A stretch of 48,503 nucleotides of DNA. It comes from Candidatus Kryptoniota bacterium. Its GTDB lineage: Bacteria > Bacteroidota > Ignavibacteria > Kryptoniales > JAKASW01. The translations under genes were made by a program, and so were the position numbers. The stretch lies in NCBI GenBank assembly GCA_024641705.1, contig JAHECO010000095.1, forward strand, positions 1 to 48,503, in the 5' to 3' direction. The notes beneath the pieces are model-generated. The model was not told the origin of the DNA. It ran no database searches and was given only the letters and a program-made list of their open reading frames with translations. This document shows, piece by piece, positions 34,227 to 42,552 of this stretch (positions are counted from its first letter, which is position 1; every line of letters begins with the position of its first letter).

Positions 34227-34541
34227 TTAATCCATGTGAAACGTTTCTTCCAACGGGATCGAGACAGGTGACGAGTCGGGGTTGGTTTCCATTATGTCGG
34301 ACATGTATTTCCACCACCTTTGAACTACCGGATTATCGCCCAGGTCCTGAGCGGACTTATCCGATTCCAGCTTCTGAACGGCAAACAGAGTATCGCTTTC
34401 GCCGTCCAAGAAGATGGTGTAGTCTCTGACTCCTTCTGATGTCAGCAGAGCCTTCAACTCGGGCCAGATAGCATTGTGCCTGCGGATGTATTCTTCCTTG
34501 GATCCCGGTTTCAATTTCATCTTAAAAGCGAATCTCTTCAT
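34227..34541 (-). CDS. rhaM: L-rhamnose mutarotase
   Basis: This is RhaM, which interconverts the alpha and beta anomers of L-rhamnose. The 104-aa length and the signature MKRFAFKMKLKPGSKEEYI, RHNAIWPELKALL, YTIFLDGESDTLFAVQKLE and the terminal WWKYMSDIMETNPDSSP with a final EETFHMD are characteristic, including the conserved His in RHNAIWPE. GGAGG lies nine bases before the ATG at 34541. It runs towards the UroD-like gene (convergent, 58 bp apart), so it has its own promoter. Together with RhaT it is firm evidence that the locus handles L-rhamnose. Confidence 0.93.
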   Translation of the reverse strand: MKRFAFKMKLKPGSKEEYIRRHNAIWPELKALLTSEGVRDYTIFLDGESDTLFAVQKLESDKSAQDLGDNPVVQRWWKYMSDIMETNPDSSPVSIPLEETFHMD

Positions 34542-34643
34542 GCTTAAGTAACCTCCGTTAAATGAAAAGTATCTCAGGTAATCTTATCGGGTAGCGGGCA
34601 ACAGCCGGAGTCGCCGACGTTATTTGTTCGCGATCAGATGTAC

Positions 34644-35090
34644 TGATCTGCCCCCGGTTTATGTACCAATGTGAAGTTAGTGATCCTGTCAAGCATTGGC
34701 AACCTGACAGGGATAAAAGACTTCTGGAGCTGGAGGCCTGTACCCGAGTGAACTATGGGGCCTCACGGTGTTGTACTCTATCCTCCAGTCTTCTGTGACT
34801 ACTCTTGCTTCCATGACTGTATCGAATATCTCACGATTGAGCAATTCATCTCTGAATTTCCCGTTGAACGACTCGATGTAACCATTCTCCCATGGACTGC
34901 CGGGCTCGATGAATGCGGTTATGACTCCAAGGTTGTGCAGCCATGTCCTGAGGAGTTCTGCAACGAACCCCATGCCGCAAAGCGGCACTTGGCCGGGCTC
35001 AGTAGTTTCCCCGGGCGGCTTCCTTCAGTATAGAATTATCTATCGTCAGATCGGCTATTACCTTCCGTAGCCGCTGGTTCTCGTGTTCGA
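34644..35090 (-). mobile_element. IS3-family relic 1 (orfA end joined to orfB end)
   Basis: On the minus strand a piece of orfA (ELEHENQRLRKVIADLT then IDNSILKEAA, about 35010-35090) is followed almost directly by the C-terminal part of the DDE integrase (34689-34988) and the right end at 34644-34702. The first part of orfB, with the first catalytic Asp, is deleted. The right end reads TTGCCAATGCTTGACAGG..CCGGGGGCAGATCA on the minus strand and anchors the identity of all solo ends in the window. Confidence 0.8.
34689..34988 (-). pseudogene. IS3-family transposase (orfB) fragment
   Basis: The frame contains GVITAFIEPGSPWENGYIES, FNGKFRDELLNREIF and RPHSSLGYRPPAPEVF, the end of the rve integrase core including the third catalytic Glu (YIESFNGK). 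The first two Asp residues and the N-terminal half are missing, so it is inactive. Its stop codon overlaps the IS right end. Confidence 0.85.
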
Positions 35091-35200
35091 GCTCCTGCCG
35101 GTCCAGATGGCGTCGTTCACAGCAGAAAACACGGGGAGCGAAGTCGAGCTTCAGTGGAGTACTGCAAGCGAAGTGGATCTGGCTGGATTTGAAGTAGGAA
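35089..35200 (+). pseudogene. Fragment of a secreted FnIII-like/T9SS-type protein
   Basis: The plus-strand frame reads LPVQMASFTAENTGSEVELQ, then WSTASEVDLAGFEVGK. It closely follows the LPVELxSFTAxxxGxxVxLxWxTASExNxxGFEVE pattern found near the C-terminus of many secreted proteins of Bacteroidetes, Ignavibacteria and relatives. It starts exactly where the IS3 relic ends and loses similarity after about 37 residues, so it is a scrap of a gene broken by the insertion and later deletion. It supports an FCB-group origin for the genome. Confidence 0.6.
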
Positions 35201-35293
35201 AACTCCCCAATTGTCGACTTCGCAAATTCGGAATTACGTCATATCTCGGGTGTCGGTTGCTTCCTAGTCTGCAGGAACAATTTGGAGAGAACC

Positions 35294-35495
35294 GTGGATC
35301 TACTTGAGGAACACAACCGGCAAAACTACAAAATGGAGACTCGTGATTACTCGTCGTTCGATGAATTGTATGCTTCCATTACGAAACAAGGTTCCCTCGG
35401 ACTCCTGGCGCTCGGCGCGCGGACTACTGATGTGGAGAAAGAAGCGCGCCGAAATGGAGGCGGCCGAAAACAAGATGAAAACCGGCCGTGAATAG
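35294..35495 (+). pseudogene. Small gene with a probable frameshift upstream of the phosphodiesterase
   Basis: A GTG at 35294 with GGAGA six bases upstream opens VDLLEEHNRQNYKMETRDYS, then FDELYASITKQGSLGLLALG. At about 35415-35425, in a GCGCGCGG run, the sensible protein moves to another frame and ends GLLMWRKKRAEMEAAENKMK. Two missing bases (one GC unit) would restore one frame of about 67 residues. Without a shift the first frame ends at 35491. Both ends overlap the GTG start of the phosphodiesterase at 35488, so the gene is coupled to it. The family is not known to me. The shift may be real, programmed or a sequencing error. Confidence 0.55.
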
Positions 35496-37536
35496 GAAAA
35501 AGCGGAAACTCCTTCTGATCGGCTGGGACGCGGCAGATTGGAAGGTCATCAATCCTCTCATGGACAATGGGATGATGCCTGCGCTGGAGAGTCTTGTTAA
35601 CAACGGGGTGATGGGAAATCTCGCCACGCTCGACCCGCCGCTTTCCCCTATGCTGTGGACTTCGATATCGACCGGCAAGCATGCGGATAAGCACGGTATT
35701 CTCGGCTTCACCGAACCCGCGCCGGAGGGCAAAGGCGTGAGACCCGTGATGATCACGTCGAGGAAAGTGAAGGCAATCTGGAATATTCTGACCCAATGCG
35801 GGTACAGGACGAACGTCGTGGGATGGTGGCCGAGTCATCCGGCCGAGCCGATAAACGGAATATCGGTTTCAAATTTCTACCAGAAGGCGGCCGTAGAGTA
35901 CGGGAAGCCATGGCCGATGGCGCCTGGGGCAGTTCACCCGAGAAGCATGGAGGATGTCTTCAAACCGCTCAGGGTTCACCCGGGCGAATTAACCGAGGCG
36001 CACATTCTCCCATTTGTCCCGAAAGCGGCCGACGTTGACCAGCAGAAGGACCAACGACTGTGGTCCATCGCGAAGATCATCTCCGAAATCTCATCGATCC
36101 ATGCCGCCGGGACCTGGGTTCTCGAAAATACCGAGTGGGATTTCACGGGGATCTACTACGATGGCATCGACCATTTCTGTCACGGGTTCATGCGGTTCCA
36201 TCCGCCTCAGATGAAAGGCGTCCCCGCCGAGACGTTCGAACTGTATAAGGGGGTCGTTCAGGGCGGCTACATTTATCATGACATGATGTTGGGCAGGCTC
36301 CTCGAGCTAGCGGGTGAGGATACCACAGTGATGCTCCTGTCGGATCACGGCTTTCATTCCGACCATCTGAGACCTCGCGGAATTCCGGACGAGCCGGCAG
36401 GCCCCGCATGGGAACACAGACCTTACGGTGTCTTTTGTCTGAAAGGTCCGGGCGTAAGGAAAGACGAGCGGGTTTACGGGGCGAACCTGCTTGACATAAC
36501 ACCGACTATCCTGACATTGCTTGGCCTCCCGGTGGGACGAGACATGCCGGGTAAGCCGCTTCTGCAGGCGTTCGAAGAGCCGCCGGAAGTAGAGTACGTC
36601 GACAGCTGGGAAGAAATTGAAGGTGAATGCGGCATGCATCCCCCCGACATCCAGCGCGACCCGATCGCCGAACAGGCGGCCATGCAGCAGTTGATCGAAC
36701 TTGGCTATATCGAAAAGCCGGATGAAAAGGTCGAAAAGAATATCGAGCGAACGGTTACCGAGTCACGGTTCTATCTTGCTCGTGTCTACATGAACAGGAA
36801 CAATTTCGATGAGGCGCTTCCGATTCTCGAGGTTCTGTACAAGAAGCAGCCCGACCAGGTCAGGTTCGCCTTCAATTACGCTAAGTGTCTCGATAATCTC
36901 GGCAAGCTGGGCGAGGCCCACGAGGTTGTCCGCAGGATAATCGAGAACGAGAAGAAAGAGTATCCCCAGTTATTTCTGCTCCAGGGAACTCTCGAATATG
37001 AAAAGGGAAATTACGAGAAATCACTTGAGTACCTCAGGAAGGCCGAGGAAGCTGATTCGAAGCTTCCGCAGCTTTACCGGCAAATCGGGTTTGTCTATTT
37101 GCAGATGAGAAGATCTAAAGATGCCGAGTTGGCGTTCTACAAGGCACTGGATAACGATCCGGAGGATGCGCACACACATTACGGCCTGTCCCTTGTCATG
37201 GCGCGACTGAGGAGGTACGAGGAAAGTGCTGAGTGCGCCCTGAACGCTATCGGCCTCCTCTATAATTATCCGCTGGCACATTTCAGGCTCGGCGTGGCAC
37301 TGGTGAGGCTGGGGAAGTATGATCGCTCGATAGAGGCATTTGAGGTGTCACTCAGAATGGCCCCCGGCTTGATGGAGGCACACAGATTTCTGAAGTTCAT
37401 ATATCTCTACAAAATGAATAACCGGGCAAAGGCCGAGATGCATGCTGAGGCAATCAGGAAAGCTCAGCAAAACAAAAGAGATCAGGAACGTCAAACGGAA
37501 TCCCGAGCAGGCCATGCAGGGCTGCACAAAGAATAG
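35488..37536 (+). CDS. Type I phosphodiesterase/alkaline-phosphatase-fold protein with TPRs
   Basis: The first ~400 residues are an alkaline-phosphatase-superfamily domain (type I phosphodiesterase/nucleotide pyrophosphatase): LLLIGWDAADWKVINPLMDN with the metal-site Asp, LSPMLWTSISTGKHADKHGI with the nucleophile Thr/Ser region, GIYYDGIDHFCHGFM, LLSDHGFHSDHLRPRG and YGANLLDITPTILTLLGLPV. From about residue 425 tetratricopeptide repeats follow (FYLARVYMNRNNFDEALPIL, LFLLQGTLEYEKGNYEKSLE, YRQIGFVYLQMRRSKDAELA). There is no signal peptide, so it should act in the cytoplasm. GTG 35488 overlaps the preceding small gene. Downstream are a sulfotransferase and a PAPS synthase; phosphate or sulfate ester hydrolysis is possible. 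Confidence 0.88.
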   Translation: MNRKKRKLLLIGWDAADWKVINPLMDNGMMPALESLVNNGVMGNLATLDPPLSPMLWTSISTGKHADKHGILGFTEPAPEGKGVRPVMITSRKVKAIWNILTQCGYRTNVVGWWPSHPAEPINGISVSNFYQKAAVEYGKPWPMAPGAVHPRSMEDVFKPLRVHPGELTEAHILPFVPKAADVDQQKDQRLWSIAKIISEISSIHAAGTWVLENTEWDFTGIYYDGIDHFCHGFMRFHPPQMKGVPAETFELYKGVVQGGYIYHDMMLGRLLELAGEDTTVMLLSDHGFHSDHLRPRGIPDEPAGPAWEHRPYGVFCLKGPGVRKDERVYGANLLDITPTILTLLGLPVGRDMPGKPLLQAFEEPPEVEYVDSWEEIEGECGMHPPDIQRDPIAEQAAMQQLIELGYIEKPDEKVEKNIERTVTESRFYLARVYMNRNNFDEALPILEVLYKKQPDQVRFAFNYAKCLDNLGKLGEAHEVVRRIIENEKKEYPQLFLLQGTLEYEKGNYEKSLEYLRKAEEADSKLPQLYRQIGFVYLQMRRSKDAELAFYKALDNDPEDAHTHYGLSLVMARLRRYEESAECALNAIGLLYNYPLAHFRLGVALVRLGKYDRSIEAFEVSLRMAPGLMEAHRFLKFIYLYKMNNRAKAEMHAEAIRKAQQNKRDQERQTESRAGHAGLHKE

Positions 37537-37611
37537 ATCTTTTCTCCGTGGTACGTCCGTGGAATTCGTTGCTGTATCCTTGCATAACCTCTCCCGGCGG
37601 GACTTCCACGC

Positions 37612-38174
37612 ATGATTACCGTAGTCACCGGACTTCCGCGGGCCGGCACTTCATTGATGATGCAGATGCTCAGGGCGGGCGGGATGGAAGTCTTGTCAGA
37701 CAACTCCCGTCTTCCCGATACGAGCAACCCAAAGGGCTATTTTGAATACGCAAAGACGAAGTTGCTCCTGGAAGATAATTCCTGGCTGGCCGAAGCTGAA
37801 AAAAGGCCATAAAGGTAATTGCGCAACTAGTGAGATTCCTGCCGCTCGATTTCGAGTATAGATGCATCATGATGGAACGCAACATCGATGAGATCCTTTT
37901 GTCACAGGCAAAAATGATCGAGAATGTGGGGGGCGCAAGAAGCGCCGTCGCCAACGACGTTTTGAAAAAGGTCTTCGGCGAACAATTGGATAAGGCGAAA
38001 GGATACATATCGTCAAATCGGAACTTCACCGTGTTCAATGTGGATTACAATAATCTAGTGACCGGCAACACCGAAATAATAACGGAGCTCGACAGAGTCT
38101 TGGATCTCGGTCTAGATGTCGGCAAAGCTTGTTCTGTTATCGACAATTCTCTCTATAGAAACAGGTGTATATGA
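37612..38174 (+). pseudogene. Sulfotransferase-family protein with a one-base frameshift
   Basis: The frame from ATG 37612 holds the PAPS-binding P-loop [20 protein letters not shown] and [20 protein letters not shown], then stops at 37812. The continuation lies one frame over: [50 protein letters not shown] and the usual end VIDNSLYRNR. The break is at a run of six A (37799-37804); a seventh A would give one complete ~188-aa protein. It transfers sulfate from PAPS to an unknown acceptor if functional. Its neighbours are the TPR phosphodiesterase (75 bp upstream) and, beyond an IS3 relic, the PAPS synthase. Confidence 0.75.
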
Positions 38175-38189
38175 ATGCTGCGGGGCACC

Positions 38190-38710
38190 TGTTGACACGT
38201 CGTGGAAACACATGAGGGGATCGCTGGGGACAAAATGGATGCCCAACATCATCGGCGAGTACATGAGCGAATGTCGACCTATTCAAGTAAAGCGAACTAT
38301 CAAAGCCAATGACGTTATCGGCACCTCGTGCGCTCTCTTCATCACCCGCAGTATACCACAATTCATTCGCTCGGACGATGACCCTGAGTCCGCTGCAGAG
38401 ATCCCCAAAACACGGCGGCACAATCCTGGCGTCATAACAGCATTCGTCGACCGTGGCAGTCCCCGGGGGAACGGTCGCATCGAATCTTTCGACGGAGAGT
38501 TGAGGAATGAGTTGCTCTGTCAGGAGATATCAGATACAGTCATAGAAGCGAATGAGGTCAGCCAAATGTGGGGGATACGATACAGTAGCCAACGACCTCA
38601 CAATTCTATTGGCTGCCGACCTCGGCCATCAGAAGGGTTCTATCCGGTTTGATGTGGCGGTGCCGGGACTGGTCACTAACTTAGCATAGGTCAGAAAACT
38701 GGGACAAGTA
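38190..38710 (+). mobile_element. IS3-family relic 2
   Basis: The region carries a decayed DDE integrase core and an IS right end at 38660-38710 (GGTCACTAACTTAGCATAGG, ending GGGACAAGT). It lies between the sulfotransferase and PAPS synthase genes. The left boundary is not clear; the outer part and orfA are missing. Confidence 0.75.
38200..38652 (+). pseudogene. IS3-family transposase fragment 2
   Basis: The frame shows FITRSIPQFIRSDDDPESAA (second catalytic Asp region, with canonical SDNGPEF altered), PGVITAFVDRGSPRGNGRIE, SFDGELRNELL and RPHNSIGCRPRPSEGFYPV. It parallels the fragment at 34689-34988 and is about 50% identical there by eye. The first catalytic Asp region is not found. It is an inactive relic. 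Confidence 0.8.
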
Positions 38711-38730
38711 ACCAAAGTGGAAGGGGGTAC

Positions 38731-40548
38731 ATGCGTGTAAGAGGCTTCACCGTCTGGTTAACTGGGCTTTCAGGTGCGGGAAAATCAACAATTTCCGGCA
38801 AGCTCGCGGAGAAGCTGAGGGAAAAAGGCCTGGCTAAGATCGAGGTGCTTGATGGGGATTTCGTTCGCACGAATCTGAGCAAAGGACTGGGTTTCAGCAA
38901 GGAAGACAGGGATACAAACATATTGCGTATTGGGTTTGTATGCGAATTGTTGACGAACAACGATGCCGTTGCTATCGCCGCGGCGATTTCTCCTTACCGC
39001 GAAATAAGGGACGCGATCAGAGCGAGGATCGGGAATTTCGTCGAAGTATATGTTAAGGCTCCAATAGAAACGCTGGTGGAACGTGATGTCAAAGGACTCT
39101 ACAAGAAAGCCCTTTCCGGAGAAATCAAGAATTTCACAGGCATTTCCGATCCTTACGAACCGCCCCTGAACCCTGAGGTCGTTTTGGAGACCGACCATGA
39201 GGATGTAGGAACCAGCGTAAACAAACTGCTTCGCGCGCTTGAATTACTCGGCTGCATCGGTGCTGCCGGTGTTCCGCTCAGCAAGGACGAAGAGGAGAAA
39301 GTGATCGGGCAACTCAGGAGCTCCGGTCGCATGTCTGCGGTCTCAAGGACGACACTCGTTTCGGCAGCGAAATTGGAGTCTGTTCCGATCCTCCCACACG
39401 GAGGCGTGCTCGTGAACAGACTTCTTTCGGGCCCGGAGCTCGCAGAGAATCTGGGCTGCATTCAGAGTTGCCCGTCCCTTTTTATCTCGCCGAAACAGTG
39501 GTCAGATATCGAACTCATCGCGACGGGGGCGTATTCTCCAGTGACCGGATTTGTCGGGGAGCGCGACTACAGAAGCATAATCTTGAACGGGCGGTTAGGC
39601 AACGGCCTTGCCTGGACGGTCCCAATCCAGCTTCTCGTAAGTCAAGACGAAGCGGAACGGTTGAAAGGATCGGAACGAATAGCGCTCCGCGACAAGGAGG
39701 GATTGAAGCTGGCTATTCTCAACCTGAGCGAAACTTACCGCGTCGACAAGAAAGAACTCGCGCAAGCGGTTTGGCAGACCACGGACACCAGTCACCCCGG
39801 AGTGAAGAACCTGTTTTATGAGGGGAATGTTGCCCTTGCAGGCGATATAGACGTGCTGCGGTTCGTCAGCGACGAGGGATTTGCCGAATTCAGGCTCACA
39901 CCGGCTGAGACGCGCAAGTATTTCAGAGAAAAGGGGTGGAACAGCGTGGCCGGTTTCCAGACGCACAATCCCATTCACCGCGCGCACGAGTATCTTCAGA
40001 AGATCGCGCTTGAAAGCGTTGACGGTCTCCTGCTTCACACGCTCGTCGGCGAAAGCGGGAACGACCACATTCCGGCTTCGGTGAGAATGGATTGCTATAG
40101 CGCTATCCTCGAGAATTATTACCCTGCAGACCGCGTGCTCCTATCCGTGATGCCTGCGGGCATGCTCTACGCCGGTCCGAAAGACGCGATTCACCATGCG
40201 ATCATTAGGCAAAACTATGGTTGCACCCACTTCATAGTCGGACGAGATGACGCCGGCGTGGGGAAGTACTACGGCACGTACGACGCGCAGAAAATATTCG
40301 ACCTTTACTCGAAAGAGGAGCTGGCAATAACGCCGCTTAAGTTCGAGAACACTTTTTACTGCAAGCGCTGCGACGGGATGGCTTCCGACAGGACGTGCCC
40401 GCACGGCGCAGAAGATCATGTCCTTCTCAGCGGGACTCAGGTTCGTGAGTATCTAAAGAATGGTTTAGAGTTGCCGAGGGAATTCTCTCGGCCGGAAGTG
40501 GCTGCAGTACTTCGTCGCTATTTCGATTCAATCTGCAAGTCACACTGA
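38731..40548 (+). CDS. Bifunctional APS kinase-ATP sulfurylase (PAPS synthase)
   Basis: The fusion makes the activated sulfate donor PAPS from sulfate and ATP. Residues 1-175 are APS kinase (Walker A GLSGAGKST at 12-20, DGDFVRTNL, ISPYREIRDAIRARIG, NFTGISDPYEPP). Residues 215-605 are ATP sulfurylase (LIATGAYSPVTGFVG, GFQTHNPIHRAHEY at 409-422, VGESGNDHIPASVRM, FIVGRDDAGVGKYYGTYDAQ) with a zinc-type CKRC..CPH motif and a final LSGTQVREYL. Kinase first is the order of animal PAPS synthases. The sulfurylase HxxH motif is intact, but the usual Arg of QTRNP is His412. GGAAGGGGG precedes ATG 38731. With the sulfotransferase upstream it suggests a sulfation locus. Confidence 0.93.
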   Translation: MRVRGFTVWLTGLSGAGKSTISGKLAEKLREKGLAKIEVLDGDFVRTNLSKGLGFSKEDRDTNILRIGFVCELLTNNDAVAIAAAISPYREIRDAIRARIGNFVEVYVKAPIETLVERDVKGLYKKALSGEIKNFTGISDPYEPPLNPEVVLETDHEDVGTSVNKLLRALELLGCIGAAGVPLSKDEEEKVIGQLRSSGRMSAVSRTTLVSAAKLESVPILPHGGVLVNRLLSGPELAENLGCIQSCPSLFISPKQWSDIELIATGAYSPVTGFVGERDYRSIILNGRLGNGLAWTVPIQLLVSQDEAERLKGSERIALRDKEGLKLAILNLSETYRVDKKELAQAVWQTTDTSHPGVKNLFYEGNVALAGDIDVLRFVSDEGFAEFRLTPAETRKYFREKGWNSVAGFQTHNPIHRAHEYLQKIALESVDGLLLHTLVGESGNDHIPASVRMDCYSAILENYYPADRVLLSVMPAGMLYAGPKDAIHHAIIRQNYGCTHFIVGRDDAGVGKYYGTYDAQKIFDLYSKEELAITPLKFENTFYCKRCDGMASDRTCPHGAEDHVLLSGTQVREYLKNGLELPREFSRPEVAAVLRRYFDSICKSH

Positions 40549-40920
40549 GAATCAGATTCAGGACATTCGCATCTGTTACGACCCGCGCAGTTCAAGGGGT
40601 TTATTTATTATTGCCATGGGCGTGTTATTCGCACGGTTAGCCGCATTTGATAGGACGGCACTTGAAAGACCGACTCAGTTGTCGGAGCTAACACACTCAC
40701 GAGCTTATGTGAGTTATACGGTGCCGATCCAGGTCGTGCGAAAAGCGGGGATGGGGCGGCGCGGAGACTGTTTGGAAATCATTTACCACAATAGCGTAGA
40801 GGGAGTGAACACTTATCGGAATGCTATACACCATGCACAGACATTACCTGAGACATGGGGGAGCCTCAGTCAGGTCAAAGACTTCTTATATCCAATGCAC
40901 CTGGATGAAAGGCCGTCAAG
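40549..40920. other. Gap after the PAPS synthase
   Basis: About 370 bp. A plus-strand ORF (40616-40924) covers most of it but has no recognisable ribosome site or family features, so it is not called. No repeats of the IS family were seen. Confidence 0.35.
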
Positions 40921-41184
40921 CTAACGTGTAGCACAATACCCACAGTATCCCGGATTTACTTCGTATAGGTAATGCACGCCGCTGGATACCAGCAAATTCC
41001 TTACGTCTTCCAAAGTGTCGACATCCCATTCCGGGCAAGCGGTAATTAGATGAATCTGATAGTCGATTGTCATCATCGATCGCCCACAGGATTCACAATT
41101 GTCAAAGAATCCTTCCCCGCGCTCGAGCGTATTTGGAATCGGTGTCACGCTAACAGCTTCTGTGGTTTTCATATCAGTCACCAT
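40921..41184 (-). CDS. Small putative zinc-ribbon protein
   Basis: This 87-aa protein has two CxxC pairs, NCESCGRSM (about residue 30) and the terminal YCGYCATR, with a single Cys (TACPEWDVDTL) between. The spacing suggests a small metal-binding domain. The middle DVDTLEDVRNLLVSSGVHYL reads as a helix and strand. I do not recognise the family. The ATG at 41184 has a distant GGAG; no operon partner is present. Pairs of cysteines in the right spacing favour a real gene. Confidence 0.5.
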   Translation of the reverse strand: MVTDMKTTEAVSVTPIPNTLERGEGFFDNCESCGRSMMTIDYQIHLITACPEWDVDTLEDVRNLLVSSGVHYLYEVNPGYCGYCATR

Positions 41185-42078
41185 TTCATATTTTGGACGC
41201 TCTCCTAACGATATGTGACAAGAGTCGTGCCCAACTCTGGCCTTGGTTTGCGTGGAAATTTGTTCAAATCAGCCAAGTGTGTACGGTGAAAGTGTGCGCT
41301 TTTGTTCGATTGCGATACACGGGCCGTGCGGTTCCGATATGTAGCGTGCTGTGGATTCTGGAGATGATTTGAATTTCGTCGCCGGCTACGGGGCAGAGGC
41401 CTCCACTTCACGGTTGACGTATCCCGAGACGGGTCCAGTGGTGAAGTCGAGATGACCTGCAGGGAACCAACCAAGTCCGATGGTACGGGCAGATCGCGGA
41501 TTGTTCTTCGGCGTATCCTGGGGAGTTGCCGATGACTGAGTTGACCCGATTCGTAGTTCCAACGGATATTGCCAGAGCCACTCCAGAGACTGCGAGAGGA
41601 CCGCGGAATTGACCGGTGGCGCACGCGAGCCGGTGATAAATTATCGCATCACTGAAGCTGTGGATCGGTCCACAGGCGAATCCGCAGACACACTCGACGC
41701 CCGCTATGGCCGAATGTCGATCGGTACCAAGGCAGCGTGTGGTCAGCCTCTTTGTCGGTTCATGCACTCGTATACCACGCTTGGCGCCTCCCTCCGGAAG
41801 CTGGCCGCTCTCCAACCTTGTCGGTGAGCCTTTCGGCGCGTCGATTCCAACCGTTGTTCAGATATTCGCCGCCGACAAACCAGGTGGTTGGGTATCGTAA
41901 TGGATGACGAACTAGCACGCCATGCCGGACACCGTGTATCGGAACCGAACAGGTTCGGTATCAAAACCGCACATTTGGATCGCATTCCCCATACTTTTGA
42001 AGCTCACGTGCGCAAATATGAGCGGCACGGTCGTTGAGTATAATTGATATGAATTCGAGCTTAACCGGAGGATTTGCA
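41185..42078. other. Gene-poor region
   Basis: About 890 bp. Overlapping ORFs on both strands (for example 41408-41815 minus) have unusual residue mixes and no family signal; this may be decayed coding DNA. A TATAAT at 42039 with no good -35 box lies just upstream of the receiver gene, and GGAGG at 42067 is its ribosome site. Confidence 0.35.
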
Positions 42079-42552
42079 ATGACACAGATGAACGGCGCCA
42101 GATTAGCTTTCATGACAGATGAGGTACAGGGAATGCCCAAAGACAGGAATGAATTCGAGCCGAACAAAGGTAAGGGTGAGTTGATTCTTGCGATCGAAGA
42201 CGAAGAAATGTTGAGAGATTTCCTGCGGATGACACTCGAAGATAACGGCTACAAGGTGATCTTGGCAGCGGACGGTACGGAAGGACTTCAGACTTACAAG
42301 GAACACATGAACGAAATCGATCTAGTGCTGTTGGATATGGGTCTTCCCAAAATGAGCGGGGAAGAGGTGCTCTCGAGACTCGTCCTGTCAAATTTGAAAG
42401 TCAAAGTAATCTCAGTAAGCGGTTCTATAGATCCGCAGGTGGAAGCGGATGCCTTCCAAAATGGAGCGGTGGATTACCTGCCGAAACCGTATTTGATGGG
42501 GGAGCTGTTGACGAAGGTTCATTGTACGCTGCACGGAGGAGTTGCGAGGTAA
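42079..42552 (+). CDS. Receiver-only response regulator
   Basis: This is a single-domain response regulator. After an N-terminal extension of about 35 residues the receiver begins GELILAIEDEEMLRDFLRMT with the acidic pair ED, the phospho-acceptor lies in LVLLDMGLPKMSGEEV, the switch Ser in VKVISVSGS and the conserved Lys in DYLPKPY. No output domain follows. Receivers with EDEE..LR..L..NGY resemble those attached to hybrid histidine kinases. ATG 42079 has GGAGG seven bases upstream; the longer frame from TTG 42034 is less likely. No kinase gene is adjacent, so its partner is unknown. Confidence 0.85.
   Translation: MTQMNGARLAFMTDEVQGMPKDRNEFEPNKGKGELILAIEDEEMLRDFLRMTLEDNGYKVILAADGTEGLQTYKEHMNEIDLVLLDMGLPKMSGEEVLSRLVLSNLKVKVISVSGSIDPQVEADAFQNGAVDYLPKPYLMGELLTKVHCTLHGGVAR

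Noticed and set aside
40616-40924. A 102-codon plus-strand ORF after the PAPS synthase.
   Set aside because: No ribosome site, no family features and an unlikely residue mix; left uncalled.
41205-41815. Overlapping minus-strand ORFs of 135-139 codons.
   Set aside because: Rich in Arg, Ser and His in chance-like patterns, mutually overlapping, with no ribosome sites. Possibly decayed coding DNA, but no identity can be supported.
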